NCBI GenBank assembly: GCA_021803845.1
Contig: JAJZLA010000110.1
Location: 1 to 6,173, forward strand
Reading direction: 5' to 3'
DNA length: 6,173 bases
Origin: a bacterium
GTDB lineage: Bacteria > SZUA-79 > Acidulodesulfobacterales > Acidulodesulfobacteraceae
Of this stretch, positions 6,025 to 6,173 are shown in pieces. The notes beneath the pieces were generated by a model. The model searched no databases. It was not told where the DNA came from and was given only the letters and a program-made list of their open reading frames with translations. Position numbers and translations under genes: made by a program. Numbering within the stretch: the stretch's first letter is position 1; each line of letters starts with the position of its first letter.

Positions 6025-6173
6025 TTACATTAAATCGATGGGTTCTGCGCCTTCGATTTTTGTTATTTTAACGTTTTTCTTTGCTACGGACATTATAGTA
6101 GCAAATACGTTAATGCCGAGCAGCGTAAACATAACTATTGTAAAGCCGTGCAAGAAACCAATATTGGCGATTT
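6025..6173 (-). CDS. C-terminal fragment of an unidentified membrane protein (5' end outside window)
   Basis: This is the 3' end of a leftward gene: 48 codons, the stop (TAA on the minus strand) at 6025-6027, and the first complete codon at 6171-6169. The fragment contains one strongly hydrophobic segment, about residues 4-30 (GFLHGFTIVMFTLLG, then INVFATIMSVA), which fits a final transmembrane helix. A lysine-bearing tail, KKNVKITKIEGAEPIDLM, follows; by the positive-inside rule it should be cytoplasmic. I do not recognise the family; a transporter or other polytopic protein is possible. It ends 33 nt before the iorA-like start on the same strand, so it is probably in one operon with the two downstream genes. 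Codon use (GGC, GCC, AAA, ATA mixture) resembles that of the neighbouring genes. Confidence 0.6.
   Translation of the reverse strand, partial: IANIGFLHGFTIVMFTLLGINVFATIMSVAKKNVKITKIEGAEPIDLM

Overview
The window looks like chromosomal DNA from an AT-rich, probably anaerobic or microaerophilic bacterium. This rests on gene content: molybdopterin synthesis, an oxygen-sensitive ATP-driven Fe-S activase, a peroxide-type Fur regulator and a 2-oxoacid:ferredoxin oxidoreductase-like pair. No rRNA or other taxonomic marker is present. A lineage such as the acid-environment sulfate/iron-cycling deltaproteobacterial-type groups would fit, but that is a guess.

Plus strand, left part. The window opens inside the last codons of moaE (to 95). 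It overlaps the start of a 996-residue protein (80-3070) of the 2-hydroxyacyl-CoA dehydratase activase family. That protein has two complete activase ATPase domains in tandem, a cysteine-rich linker and a C-terminal DUF2229/HgdB-like dehydratase-related region. A 57-bp AT-rich spacer follows. It holds a consensus-like sigma-70 promoter whose -35 overlaps the upstream stop codon, and a 25-bp near-perfect palindrome resembling a PerR/Fur box. It drives a Fur-family gene (3128-3613) with the full PerR-type ligand set, so autoregulation is likely.

Minus strand, right part. Three genes run leftward and are closely spaced: the C-terminus of an unidentified membrane protein (6025-6173), a 593-residue protein (4210-5991) and a 197-residue protein (3610-4203). 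The last two match the overall architecture of IorA and IorB (indolepyruvate:ferredoxin oxidoreductase alpha and beta) from end to end. However, the motifs that bind thiamine diphosphate/Mg in IorA and the glycine-rich signatures of IorB are eroded, while all eight cysteines of the C-terminal di-cluster ferredoxin module remain. This divergent, apparently non-TPP IorAB-like pair is the most unusual content of the window. The fur-type gene and the iorB-like gene converge, and their stop codons overlap in a shared TTAA.

No mobile elements, CRISPR arrays, tRNA or rRNA genes were seen, and there is no gene-free stretch longer than about 60 bp.
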